Shown here: positions 1 through 6,397 of the stretch, piece by piece
How positions within the stretch are numbered: the stretch's first letter is position 1
How the letters are laid out: the number at the start of each line of letters is the position of its first letter
Program-made: the position numbers and the translations under genes
NCBI GenBank assembly: GCA_003229065.1
Contig: QIHJ01000046.1
Location: 1-8,369 of the forward strand
Source of the DNA: Candidatus Dadabacteria bacterium
GTDB taxonomy: Bacteria; Desulfobacterota_D; UBA1144; Nemesobacterales; UBA2774
Length of the DNA stretch: 8,369 nucleotides
Direction of reading: 5' to 3'
The notes under the pieces: model-generated
The model's input: only the letters and a program-made list of their open reading frames with translations
Told to the model about the DNA's origin: nothing
Databases searched by the model: none

Positions 1-696
1 CTCTCATCCGGGCAGCCGCCCTGTTTCATTATATCAAAAGGTCTAGTCCCCGAAGCATCCCTGAAAAAAGCATGTCAAAAAAGTAAGACCCCGCTTTTTA
101 CCACCGGACACTTTACGGGCAGGCTCATCACAACCCTGGAATCACTGCTCAGAGAGAGGCTGACCCCCTTCGCAACAGCTCATGGAGTGTTGCTCGATGT
201 TTATGGCGTCGGGGTATTGATCCTCGGGAAAAGCGGTATCGGCAAAAGCGAAAGTGCTCTTGACTTAATTAACAGGGGCTCTAAACTCATTTCCGATGAC
301 ATAGTGGAGATCAGAAAATCCAAGTCTTTAAGACTCACGGGTACAGTGCCCGAGCGTATCAAGCACCTGATGGAAATAAGGGGTGTGGGTATCATTAACA
401 TAAAAGATTTATTCGGGAAAGAATCCGTAATGGACAGACGGGAGATAGATATGGTCATCGAGCTTGTTCAGTGGAACCCGGATACCGAGTACGAAAGACT
501 CGGTCTAGACGTTAATACATTTTCCATATTAGATGTGGGGCTGCCCTATCTTCAGATTCCGCTTAGCCCGGGCAGAAACACAGCCACAATTATCGAAGTC
601 GCCGCCAGAAATCAGCTCTTAAAACAAAGGGGAGTTCATTCAGCCGAGACGTTCAGTGCCAAACACAGGGAATTATTGTCAAACTATAAAAACTAA
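1..696 (+). CDS. hprK: HPr kinase/phosphorylase, 5'-truncated by window edge
   Basis: HPrK phosphorylates the phosphocarrier HPr on its regulatory serine using ATP or pyrophosphate and also removes that phosphate. The frame is open from base 1 to the TAA at 694-696, giving 231 visible residues. The family is usually about 310 residues, so roughly 80 N-terminal residues lie outside. In visible numbering, the HGV segment with the conserved histidine is at 61, a P-loop GKSGIGKS is at 76-83 (bases 226-249), the SDD aspartates are at 99-100, the HPrK signature EIRGVGIINI is at 125-134, and PGRN, part of the C-terminal region that contacts HPr, is at 190-193. A GTG at 187 could be read as a start, but it would remove the conserved histidine and upstream residues that fit the family, so I treat the gene as running in from the left. 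It overlaps rapZ by one base. Confidence 0.95.
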   Translation, partial: LSSGQPPCFIISKGLVPEASLKKACQKSKTPLFTTGHFTGRLITTLESLLRERLTPFATAHGVLLDVYGVGVLILGKSGIGKSESALDLINRGSKLISDDIVEIRKSKSLRLTGTVPERIKHLMEIRGVGIINIKDLFGKESVMDRREIDMVIELVQWNPDTEYERLGLDVNTFSILDVGLPYLQIPLSPGRNTATIIEVAARNQLLKQRGVHSAETFSAKHRELLSNYKN

Positions 697-1547
697 TGAC
701 AAAGCTCGTCATCATAAGCGGCCTTTCGGGCTCGGGTAAGAGTACGGCGGTAAACGTGCTCGAGGATCTCGGATATTACTGTGTAGATAACCTTCCTATA
801 ACTTTACTTCCCAAATTTATAGAGCTTTGCGACAACTCGGGAAAAGACATTCAAAAGGTAGCGCTTGTTATAGACATACGGGAGGGAATATTTTTCGACC
901 GCGCCCCGGAGCTCATAAAAGAGCTTAAAGACCGGGGTTATCCGCTTGACATTATATTCCTGGACTCAGAGGACTCTACGCTCATTAAACGCTATAAAGA
1001 AACCAGGAGAAAACACCCTCTATCATCAGACGGAAACATATCTCTGGGCATATCCAGGGAAAGAGAAAAATTAAGCGAGCTCAAAGACCTTGCAGACATT
1101 ACGATCGACACTTCGGAGTACAATGTGCATGATTTAAGGGAGCTGATAAGAGATAATTTTGACAGGCCCGACTCACAGCGCCTGTCGTTAAACATTTTCT
1201 CTTTCGGACATAAGCACGGATTCCCGAATGAGGCGGATATGGTTTTTGACGTAAGGTTTTTACCAAACCCTCACTTCGTTGAAGAGCTAAAGGAACTTGA
1301 CGGCACGAGTGATGAAGTAAAAGAGTATGTCTTGGACAATGAGATCACAAAAGAGTACCTTCAGAAGCTAAAAGACTTTCTTGAATATCTGATACCTAAA
1401 TACGATAAAGAGGGTAAATCATATCTCACAATCGCAATCGGATGTACCGGCGGAAAACACCGCTCGGTCGCAATAGTTGATACATTATCTCAGCATTTCA
1501 AACTATTATCGCCAAAAATAAGGCACAGGGATATACTTAAGAAATAA
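696..1547 (+). CDS. rapZ: RNase adapter protein RapZ (YvcJ family P-loop protein)
   Basis: This 283-residue product has full family length (E. coli RapZ is about 284). Visible marks are a Walker A GLSGSGKS at residues 9-16, the DNLP motif at 31-34, RRKHPLS at 104-110, the SFGHKHG segment at 169-175 that opens the C-terminal domain, and GCTGGKHRSV at 249-258. In E. coli, RapZ binds the sRNAs GlmY and GlmZ and guides RNase E, controlling glucosamine-6-phosphate synthase. In other bacteria the homologue is known only as a nucleotide-binding protein, so the RNA role here is inference. The C-terminus is basic (IRHRDILKK), as in RNA-binding homologues. The ATG shares its A with the hprK stop (TAATG) and I see no Shine-Dalgarno before it, so translation is probably coupled to hprK. 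Confidence 0.95.
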   Translation: MTKLVIISGLSGSGKSTAVNVLEDLGYYCVDNLPITLLPKFIELCDNSGKDIQKVALVIDIREGIFFDRAPELIKELKDRGYPLDIIFLDSEDSTLIKRYKETRRKHPLSSDGNISLGISREREKLSELKDLADITIDTSEYNVHDLRELIRDNFDRPDSQRLSLNIFSFGHKHGFPNEADMVFDVRFLPNPHFVEELKELDGTSDEVKEYVLDNEITKEYLQKLKDFLEYLIPKYDKEGKSYLTIAIGCTGGKHRSVAIVDTLSQHFKLLSPKIRHRDILKK

Positions 1548-1551
1548 GGAG
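1546..1551 (+). promoter_or_regulatory. Shine-Dalgarno for the EIIA gene
   Basis: AAGGAG begins inside the rapZ stop codon and lies 7 bases before the ATG at 1559. This fixes the start of the EIIA gene and ties it to the rapZ transcript. Confidence 0.8.
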
Positions 1552-1558
1552 AACGTAT

Positions 1559-1972
1559 ATGGTCGGGATAGTTGTTGTAACTCATGGGAAATTAGCTAAA
1601 GAACTAATTGAAGTCGTAAGATTCGTTCTATCTTCAAGCCCTCAGGTAAAAATGGTCGGGGTATGTCTTGACCCGCAGAGAGAGTTTGAAAGCTTTAAGC
1701 AAGAGATCAAAAGCGCAATAAAAAAAGTAAAAGAAAAAGACGGCATACTACTGGTAACGGATATGTTCGGCGGTACTCCCTCTAATATAAGCCTGACCTT
1801 TCTTGAAGAAAATAAAGTTGAGGTGGTTTCGGGTGTAAACCTCCCTATGCTTCTCAAGCTTGCCACATTGGAAGACAGTGTAACTCTGGAGGAAGCGGTT
1901 AAAACAGCCGAGTCTTCGGGAAAGGAAAACATTATCGTAGCAAGTAAGCTCCTTCATGACAGAGACAGCTGA
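1559..1972 (+). CDS. PTS EIIA component, mannose/fructose family (ManX-like)
   Basis: This 137-residue protein matches a stand-alone EIIA domain of the mannose family in length and motifs. His9 in VVTHGKLA is the expected phosphate-accepting residue. Asp68 in the VTDMFGGTPSN segment (66-76) and the SGVNLPMLLKL segment (91-101) complete the usual active-site and core pattern. In this family His-phosphorylated HPr passes phosphate to the EIIA. A free EIIA with no EIIB, EIIC or EIID gene nearby is typical of regulatory PTS branches in proteobacteria that do not carry sugar. The gene follows rapZ by 11 bases and has a strong Shine-Dalgarno, so it is the third gene of an hprK-rapZ-EIIA operon. HPr and EI genes, often found next, are absent downstream. 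Its regulatory target cannot be read from the sequence. Confidence 0.9.
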   Translation: MVGIVVVTHGKLAKELIEVVRFVLSSSPQVKMVGVCLDPQREFESFKQEIKSAIKKVKEKDGILLVTDMFGGTPSNISLTFLEENKVEVVSGVNLPMLLKLATLEDSVTLEEAVKTAESSGKENIIVASKLLHDRDS

Positions 1973-2021
1973 TTTAGTAATCGAAATCTATCTCCCGAAT
2001 ACCATATAAGCCTGTCTTTAT

Positions 2022-2050
2022 TTGAAAAAGTCAGCTATCCTGTATATTAT
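2022..2050 (+). promoter_or_regulatory. Predicted sigma70-type promoter
   Basis: TTGAAA (2022-2027) and TATTAT (2045-2050) are separated by 17 bases. Each hexamer matches the consensus at five of six positions. Transcription would start near 2057, downstream of an ATG at 2054, which argues that the real start of the next gene is the ATG at 2102. It probably begins a new transcription unit after the EIIA gene. Confidence 0.6.
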
Positions 2051-2090
2051 TTTATGTCTTATATTCTGGGGGGGTCTAGATCAAATAAAC

Positions 2091-2095
2091 GAGGT
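2091..2095 (+). promoter_or_regulatory. Shine-Dalgarno deciding the start at 2102
   Basis: GAGGT lies 6 bases upstream of the ATG at 2102. The alternative in-frame ATG at 2054 has no such sequence in front of it. Confidence 0.65.
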
Positions 2096-2101
2096 AAAGA
2101 T

Positions 2102-2425
2102 ATGACAAATGAAGAAATAGAGAAAATTATTGAGTCATGGAAAAACCACCTGGCAACGGGAGGTATGGAGGATTACAAGCTTGAAATAGAGGATAATGTG
2201 CCCAAGGAATTTGCCGCTATAGCACTGTACTTGGATTCTAAGACTGTAAAAGCATCCGGCGCAAATGAGGATTATTACGAAGGATACCGCCAAGCTTCAA
2301 TAGATGTTTTAAACGTAATAGGAGTACAGATGGCTCAGGACGATCAAACGAGAATAATAACACTCTTCAGAAAAGAATCAGACGACGCAAAGCAGGAAGA
2401 GTTAAAAAAACACATATGGGGTTAA
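2102..2425 (+). CDS. Small acidic protein of unknown function
   Basis: I do not recognise this 107-residue protein. It begins MTNEEIEKII and ends KKHIWG. By count it has about 22 acidic and 13 basic residues, so it is clearly acidic. It has no signal peptide, membrane segment, cysteine cluster or P-loop, and looks like a soluble, mostly helical cytoplasmic protein. An aromatic stretch, EDYYEGYRQ, lies near residues 55-63. The frame extends upstream to an ATG at 2054. I chose 2102 because it has a Shine-Dalgarno and because the predicted transcription start falls after 2054. It is probably the first gene of a unit continuing into the HAD phosphatase gene 71 bases downstream, but that co-transcription is inference. 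Reading frame, ribosome binding site and promoter make it a likely real gene. Confidence 0.75.
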   Translation: MTNEEIEKIIESWKNHLATGGMEDYKLEIEDNVPKEFAAIALYLDSKTVKASGANEDYYEGYRQASIDVLNVIGVQMAQDDQTRIITLFRKESDDAKQEELKKHIWG

Positions 2426-2496
2426 TGCACCTCTATCAAAATTTATACTCTAATTCTCCTTACTTAACCTATTAAGGCCATAACTTTAAAGACCTT

Positions 2497-3306
2497 ATGA
2501 AACTAATAGACAAGTTTAATTGTTTTCTTATCGATCTGGACGGTGTTGTATACGTCGAGAACAGTCCCATAGAAGGCTCCGTAGATACCATTAACCACCT
2601 TGTGGATATAGGTAAAGAAGTTTTATTTATAACAAATGACCCCAGAAGCTCGCCGTCCGAATATACTCGGAAATTAAGGGGACTGGGCCTCCGGGTAACT
2701 GAGGTCGATGTAATTACGTCGGCTATTGCTATCGCAAATCATATAAAAACCCACACTGAAAACTCTGATAAAAAAAATGCGTATGTAGTCGGGAGTAAAG
2801 CACTCAAAAAGGAGATAGAGCTTGCCGGCCTGACACTAGTGGACGGTGAAGAGGCAAAGGAAGCGGATTATGTCATACTGGGCGGGCACCCGGACTTTCA
2901 TTACAATGAATTAAAACTGGCAACACTGGCGCTCAGAAACGGAGCAGAGTTTTTCGCAACCAGCCGAGACCCAGCCTACCCGAGCTCCGAAGGGCATGTT
3001 CCGGCCACGGGTGCGATACTCGCGGCCATTGAAGTTGCCTCTGGTAAAAAGGCCGTAGTAGCAGGAAAGCCCGAATATATAATATTTGAAGAAGCCCTCG
3101 CCCGTAATAAATGCAGTGACAAAACTAACACTGCTATCATAGGCGACAGGATGGACACAGACATTCTGGGTGGTTATTCAGCAGGTATCTCCACTATCCT
3201 CTCACTCTCGGGCTCGACAAAGAAAGAAGATATCAAAATATCAGCAATAAAACCGGATTTCGTAATTAATGACCTGAGGGACCTTCTAAAAGAAATAGAT
3301 GATTGA
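2497..3306 (+). CDS. HAD-superfamily phosphatase, subfamily IIA (NagD-like)
   Basis: This 269-residue protein has all four HAD motifs of the C2a-capped NagD/4-nitrophenylphosphatase group. Motif I is DLDG with nucleophile Asp13 and acid/base Asp15. Motif II is ITNDPRSS with Thr46. The motif III lysine is Lys191 in AGKPE. Motif IV is IGDRMDTDI with metal-binding Asp217 and Asp222. The family hydrolyses small phosphate esters such as nucleoside monophosphates or phosphoglycolate in the cytoplasm with magnesium. The precise substrate cannot be read from the sequence. Length is normal (about 250-280 in the family) and there is no signal peptide. The ATG has no clear Shine-Dalgarno, so the start is less certain than the gene. 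Its stop lies 38 bases before the alpha/beta hydrolase, suggesting the two are co-transcribed. Confidence 0.9.
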   Translation: MKLIDKFNCFLIDLDGVVYVENSPIEGSVDTINHLVDIGKEVLFITNDPRSSPSEYTRKLRGLGLRVTEVDVITSAIAIANHIKTHTENSDKKNAYVVGSKALKKEIELAGLTLVDGEEAKEADYVILGGHPDFHYNELKLATLALRNGAEFFATSRDPAYPSSEGHVPATGAILAAIEVASGKKAVVAGKPEYIIFEEALARNKCSDKTNTAIIGDRMDTDILGGYSAGISTILSLSGSTKKEDIKISAIKPDFVINDLRDLLKEIDD

Positions 3307-3344
3307 GGGGGTTCATCTACCCGTACTAGCAAGCTTATTCTAGA

Positions 3345-4145
3345 ATGCCGACGCTTAACATAAACTCAATTACTATTGACTACGAGCTCGAAGGCCAAGG
3401 CCTTGATGTTGTATTTATAAACGGTCTGACAATGACCCTAGCCGGCTGGGCGTATCAAATGAAGCCATTTACCGAGAGGTATAGAGTGCTTAGGTACGAC
3501 TGTAGGGGACAGGGCGGCTCGGACAAGCCGGATAAGGAATATACTCAGGAGCTTCATGCGGAAGACCTCAGCCTGTTACTCCAAAAACAGGACATAGATA
3601 AAGCGCATATAATCGGGTTATCCAACGGTGGAATGATTGCTCAGCATTTTGCGCTCAAACACCCCGAGAGGACAGGCGCTCTCGTTTTAGTAGACACGTG
3701 CAGCTACGTAGGAAAGCTCCTGGAGCTCACTGTACACTCCTGGATTAAAGCCACAGAGGCGGGCGGGAACGATCTCCGTTATGATGTTTTACTTCCACAA
3801 ATCTTCTCCGAGAACTTTATTGAAAACAATGAGGCGCTCATTAAAAACATGAAAGAGTTTAGCTCCGAGATTAATTCCCCAAGAGCCGTAATCAACCTTG
3901 CAAAAGCATCAATAAGCCACGATCTCAGATCTGAAGTATCGAAAATTAAATCCCCGACGCTAATTATTGCGGGAGAGGAGGATATACTTATCTCTCCTAA
4001 ATATTCTAAGATACTGCACGGCGAAATTGAGAATTCAGAGCTCGTCATCCTAAAAGACTGCGCTCATGTCCCGCCAATAGAAAAACCAACTGAGTTTAAC
4101 TCCATAGTTTTAGAATTCTTAAAGAAGCATGACTATACAGCTTAA
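3345..4145 (+). CDS. Alpha/beta-fold hydrolase (3-oxoadipate enol-lactonase-like)
   Basis: This 266-residue single-domain alpha/beta hydrolase has a complete triad. Nucleophile Ser93 sits in the elbow GLSNGG, the acid Asp213 is in AGEEDILIS, and His241 is in DCAHVPP. The oxyanion-hole strand reads FINGLTM (residues 24-30), with asparagine before glycine as often seen in PcaD-type enol-lactonases. YDCRGQGGSDKP (51-62) is the standard loop after strand 4. There is no secretion signal, so it should act in the cytoplasm. PcaD-like similarity is by pattern only: no other aromatic-degradation gene is visible, so lactonase, esterase and C-C hydrolase activities all remain possible. An in-frame TAG at 3327-3329 rules out starts further upstream. 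No Shine-Dalgarno precedes the ATG, so translation may depend on the upstream HAD gene. Confidence 0.9.
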   Translation: MPTLNINSITIDYELEGQGLDVVFINGLTMTLAGWAYQMKPFTERYRVLRYDCRGQGGSDKPDKEYTQELHAEDLSLLLQKQDIDKAHIIGLSNGGMIAQHFALKHPERTGALVLVDTCSYVGKLLELTVHSWIKATEAGGNDLRYDVLLPQIFSENFIENNEALIKNMKEFSSEINSPRAVINLAKASISHDLRSEVSKIKSPTLIIAGEEDILISPKYSKILHGEIENSELVILKDCAHVPPIEKPTEFNSIVLEFLKKHDYTA

Positions 4146-4308
4146 TAGAGCCCGTAGGAATAAAGCCGCAACCCTTTCTCAATACTGACTATTTACTTGT
4201 CAGGTAAACTATATTTATAAGCTCCGGTCCCTTAACAACTCCTCCTTAATTTGAACAATCAGTACGTAATACTTATTCAGGACGGAAATCTCAGGATTAT
4301 TAAATAAT

Positions 4309-5250
4309 ATGGTAACTACGCTCAGACAAATAGCGGCTAAAAGCACACCACACAATAAAGCTTTGCTATTGATGACACTTGGCGGATTTATGTTCGCTTC
4401 AATGGGTGCGCTCATACACGCGCTCGGAAAAGAGGTCGATTGGCTGCTTATAGCTTTTATCAGAATGGTCCTATCCTTTGTGATCACACTCGTATTAGCG
4501 CTAAGAGCAGATATCAACCCTTTCCTGCTCACAAGACCGCTCCTTTGGTTCAGGAGCTTTATAGGAAGCTCGGCAATGCTGGCGACTTTCTATGCACTGA
4601 CCGTTCTGCCAATATCGGATGTGGCGGTTATCACTGAATCGCGTCCGATTTGGGTTGCGTTATTGGCAGGATATCTGCTGGGCGAGTCATCAGGCAAAAA
4701 AATATGGATTTCGATAATATTCGGCATATTAGGCATCTTACTTGTTGAACACCCTATATTTACAAGCGGAAGCTTCGCGGGCGCAGCAGCGCTCTATGCT
4801 GCAATCGGGGGCGCTGTGGTAATGATCTGCCTTCGCAAGCTAAGGGATTTAGACCCGAGGGTGATCGTCACTCATTTCTCAGCTACCGCAACCATAATCA
4901 CTTTTCTAGCGCTCATAACAGTTCGGGGCGAAGCCGATTTTTCAGAGCTTGGAGATATGCGCATATTGCTTATGCTCCTAGGTGTGGGGGTTCTGGGCAC
5001 ATTGGGACAGCTTGCTATGACAAAGGCTTTCTCCATAGGCGAGGCGCCGAGCGTTGCCTCAGCCGGATTCGTCAAAGTTGGCTTCTCAGCAGGATACGAC
5101 ATCTTTATCTGGAAATACGTGTTTGAGTTTCAGACAATCCTGGGAATGCTTCTTATATTGGGCTCTACTATATGGCTGTTCAAGAGAAAACAGAAGCCTT
5201 CTGAGCTAAAGCTCCCAGGTAAGAAACTCGATATTAAAGACCGTCACTAG
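4309..5250 (+). CDS. DMT-superfamily (EamA) permease
   Basis: This 313-residue inner-membrane protein has about ten predicted hydrophobic helices arranged as two EamA repeats, near residues 18-147 and 153-292. The first repeat ends with the family-typical pattern YALTVLPISDVAVITES...PIW..LLAGYLLGE (95-126). The second contains LGTLGQLAMTKAFSIGEAPS (229-248), the equivalent segment. The tail after residue 291 is basic and hydrophilic (FKRKQKPSE), consistent with a cytoplasmic C-terminus. Family members export amino acids, metabolites or drugs; the substrate cannot be predicted. The gene is preceded by 163 bases without a gene, and the only weak Shine-Dalgarno, AGGA at 4293-4296, is 12 bases from the ATG, so the start is moderately certain. 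TAG at 5248-5250 is followed directly by TAA, a double stop. It converges with the lipoprotein gene across 26 bases. Confidence 0.9.
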   Translation: MVTTLRQIAAKSTPHNKALLLMTLGGFMFASMGALIHALGKEVDWLLIAFIRMVLSFVITLVLALRADINPFLLTRPLLWFRSFIGSSAMLATFYALTVLPISDVAVITESRPIWVALLAGYLLGESSGKKIWISIIFGILGILLVEHPIFTSGSFAGAAALYAAIGGAVVMICLRKLRDLDPRVIVTHFSATATIITFLALITVRGEADFSELGDMRILLMLLGVGVLGTLGQLAMTKAFSIGEAPSVASAGFVKVGFSAGYDIFIWKYVFEFQTILGMLLILGSTIWLFKRKQKPSELKLPGKKLDIKDRH

Positions 5251-5276
5251 TAACTAACATAGAATGAATACAGTTC

Positions 5277-6305
5277 CTATTCCGAAGATTTCCAGACAAA
5301 TCTTCCTTTCCTATCTATATATCCCCACTCGCCGCCGCCTAGCTCGACAATTGAGAGTCCGTTTGTAAATGTAACAGCCGTCACATACTCGGGCTTTATC
5401 ACTACCTCCCCTCTCTTATTAATAAAACCCCGCTTAGAGCCCTCTCTGTAGCTTGCGAGCCCTTCTGAGAAATTCCCCACCTCATCATATTCGGGCTGAA
5501 CTATAATAACCCCTCTCCTATTTATAAAACCCTGCTTGCCGTCCCTGGTAAAAGCGGCGGCCCCGTCGCTAAAATGCCTGATAGCCTGATAATCGGTTTC
5601 GAGCTTTACCTCTCCGAATCTATCTATGTATACGAATTTCCCGTCTTTTTCGACGCTTGCAAGCCCTTCCGAATACCCCTGAGCCCACTCAAACTGAGGC
5701 TCGATGAACATCCTCCCGTTCTTTTTGATATACCCCCCCTTCCCGTCCACAATGACCAATCCAAAGCCGTCCGAGAAATTAAAGGCCTCCTCATATCGTG
5801 GCTCTATCGCCATTGTGCCTTCTTTATCAACATATCCCCACCTGCCGTTAACCTTCACGCTCGCAAGCCGCTCTGAAAAGGGCTTAGCCTTCTCAAACTG
5901 AGGCTCGATCACCATTTTCCCTACCTTGTTTATATATCCGTAGCGCCCGTCTACCTTCACGTGGGCAAGCCCCTCGCTGAATTTATGAGCTTCCCGGTAC
6001 TCGGGGGTAATTACCAGAATATCGAACTCATTTATATATCCCCAGAGTCCGTCTTTTTTTACAAGCGCCCTTCCGTCCGAAAAGTCAACTGCGCCTTCGT
6101 ACTTATACGCGATCTTCGTATCCCCCGTCCTGCTCATAAACCCCCACTCCCCGTTCTTCTCCACCGGATAAAGAAATACCTCTCCTCTTCCTACCGAAGT
6201 GCCGGGTGAGGTACTCGCACAGGATTGTATTAATAGTAATGAGGCTAAAACTACGAATAATATAAGGTAATTAAAGTTCACTTTTACAACTTCAGGCATA
6301 TTCAT
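5277..6305 (-). CDS. WG-repeat lipoprotein
   Basis: This 342-residue protein has a positively charged start, a hydrophobic stretch at residues 11-26 and a lipobox-like IQSC ending at Cys29. Ala at +2 favours the outer membrane over inner-membrane retention. After a short linker it consists of WG-type repeats. The motif pairs fall at residues 54, 88, 122, 156, 190, 224, 258, 292 and 327, an almost exact 34-residue spacing. Each unit resembles xWGYIxKxGxxxIxPxYexAxxFSeGLAxVxxdG. The sixth copy has lost the WG glycine (KFVYID). WG repeats occur in many secreted and surface proteins and are predicted binding modules; no ligand is indicated here. The ATG at 6303-6305 has no Shine-Dalgarno; the ATG at 6297-6299 or a GTG at 6279-6281 is possible. 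It follows the alcohol dehydrogenase gene by 92 bases. Confidence 0.9.
   Translation of the reverse strand: MNMPEVVKVNFNYLILFVVLASLLLIQSCASTSPGTSVGRGEVFLYPVEKNGEWGFMSRTGDTKIAYKYEGAVDFSDGRALVKKDGLWGYINEFDILVITPEYREAHKFSEGLAHVKVDGRYGYINKVGKMVIEPQFEKAKPFSERLASVKVNGRWGYVDKEGTMAIEPRYEEAFNFSDGFGLVIVDGKGGYIKKNGRMFIEPQFEWAQGYSEGLASVEKDGKFVYIDRFGEVKLETDYQAIRHFSDGAAAFTRDGKQGFINRRGVIIVQPEYDEVGNFSEGLASYREGSKRGFINKRGEVVIKPEYVTAVTFTNGLSIVELGGGEWGYIDRKGRFVWKSSE
5301..6158 (-). repeat. WG-motif tandem repeats inside the lipoprotein gene
   Basis: Nine degenerate copies of a roughly 102-base coding repeat lie in direct orientation. The copies have diverged in DNA sequence, but short cores recur on the plus strand, such as TATATATCCCCA near 5313 and 6030 and TCAAACTGAGGCTCGAT near 5690 and 5894. 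This indicates growth by internal tandem duplication. Confidence 0.85.
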
Positions 6306-6312
6306 TATTTAA

Positions 6313-6340
6313 ATCGTATGTTATGAACCAGTAATGTTAA
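6313..6340 (-). promoter_or_regulatory. Possible promoter for the WG lipoprotein gene
   Basis: On the minus strand, TTAACA (6340-6335) and TACGAT (6318-6313) are 16 bases apart, matching the consensus at five and four of six positions. The -10 box ends only 7 bases before the ATG, which would give an essentially leaderless mRNA. The match is weak. Confidence 0.3.
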
Positions 6341-6397
6341 GATTTTAAGCTTTACGCTACCCAAGCGACGGGATATCTCAAACACGAAATTACTTTA

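Noticed and set aside
187..696. GTG at 187 as the start of a short HPr kinase
   Set aside because: The frame is open to base 1, and the upstream residues include the conserved histidine and other HPrK-like sequence, so this is an internal codon of a gene cut by the window edge.
1967..2036. AGCTGA...TCAGCT inverted repeat spanning the EIIA stop and the next promoter
   Set aside because: The arms are short and 58 bases apart with A+T-rich DNA between. This is compatible with chance and does not resemble a terminator or a compact operator.
2474..2496. AAGGCC...GACCTT imperfect inverted repeat just before the HAD phosphatase start
   Set aside because: Five of six paired bases with an 11-base loop is too weak to call a regulatory hairpin.
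4185..4203. CTGAC...GTCAG hairpin after the alpha/beta hydrolase gene as a terminator
   Set aside because: The stem is only 5 base pairs with a 9-base loop, and no T-run follows it.
4251..4279. TTGAAC-N17-TATTCA as a promoter for the permease gene
   Set aside because: The -10 matches the consensus at only three of six positions, so it cannot be distinguished from background in A+T-rich DNA.
5574..6209. Plus-strand open frames (100, 65 and 82 codons) opposite the lipoprotein gene
   Set aside because: They are antisense shadows of the WG-repeat coding sequence, with no ribosome binding sites and no recognisable protein features.
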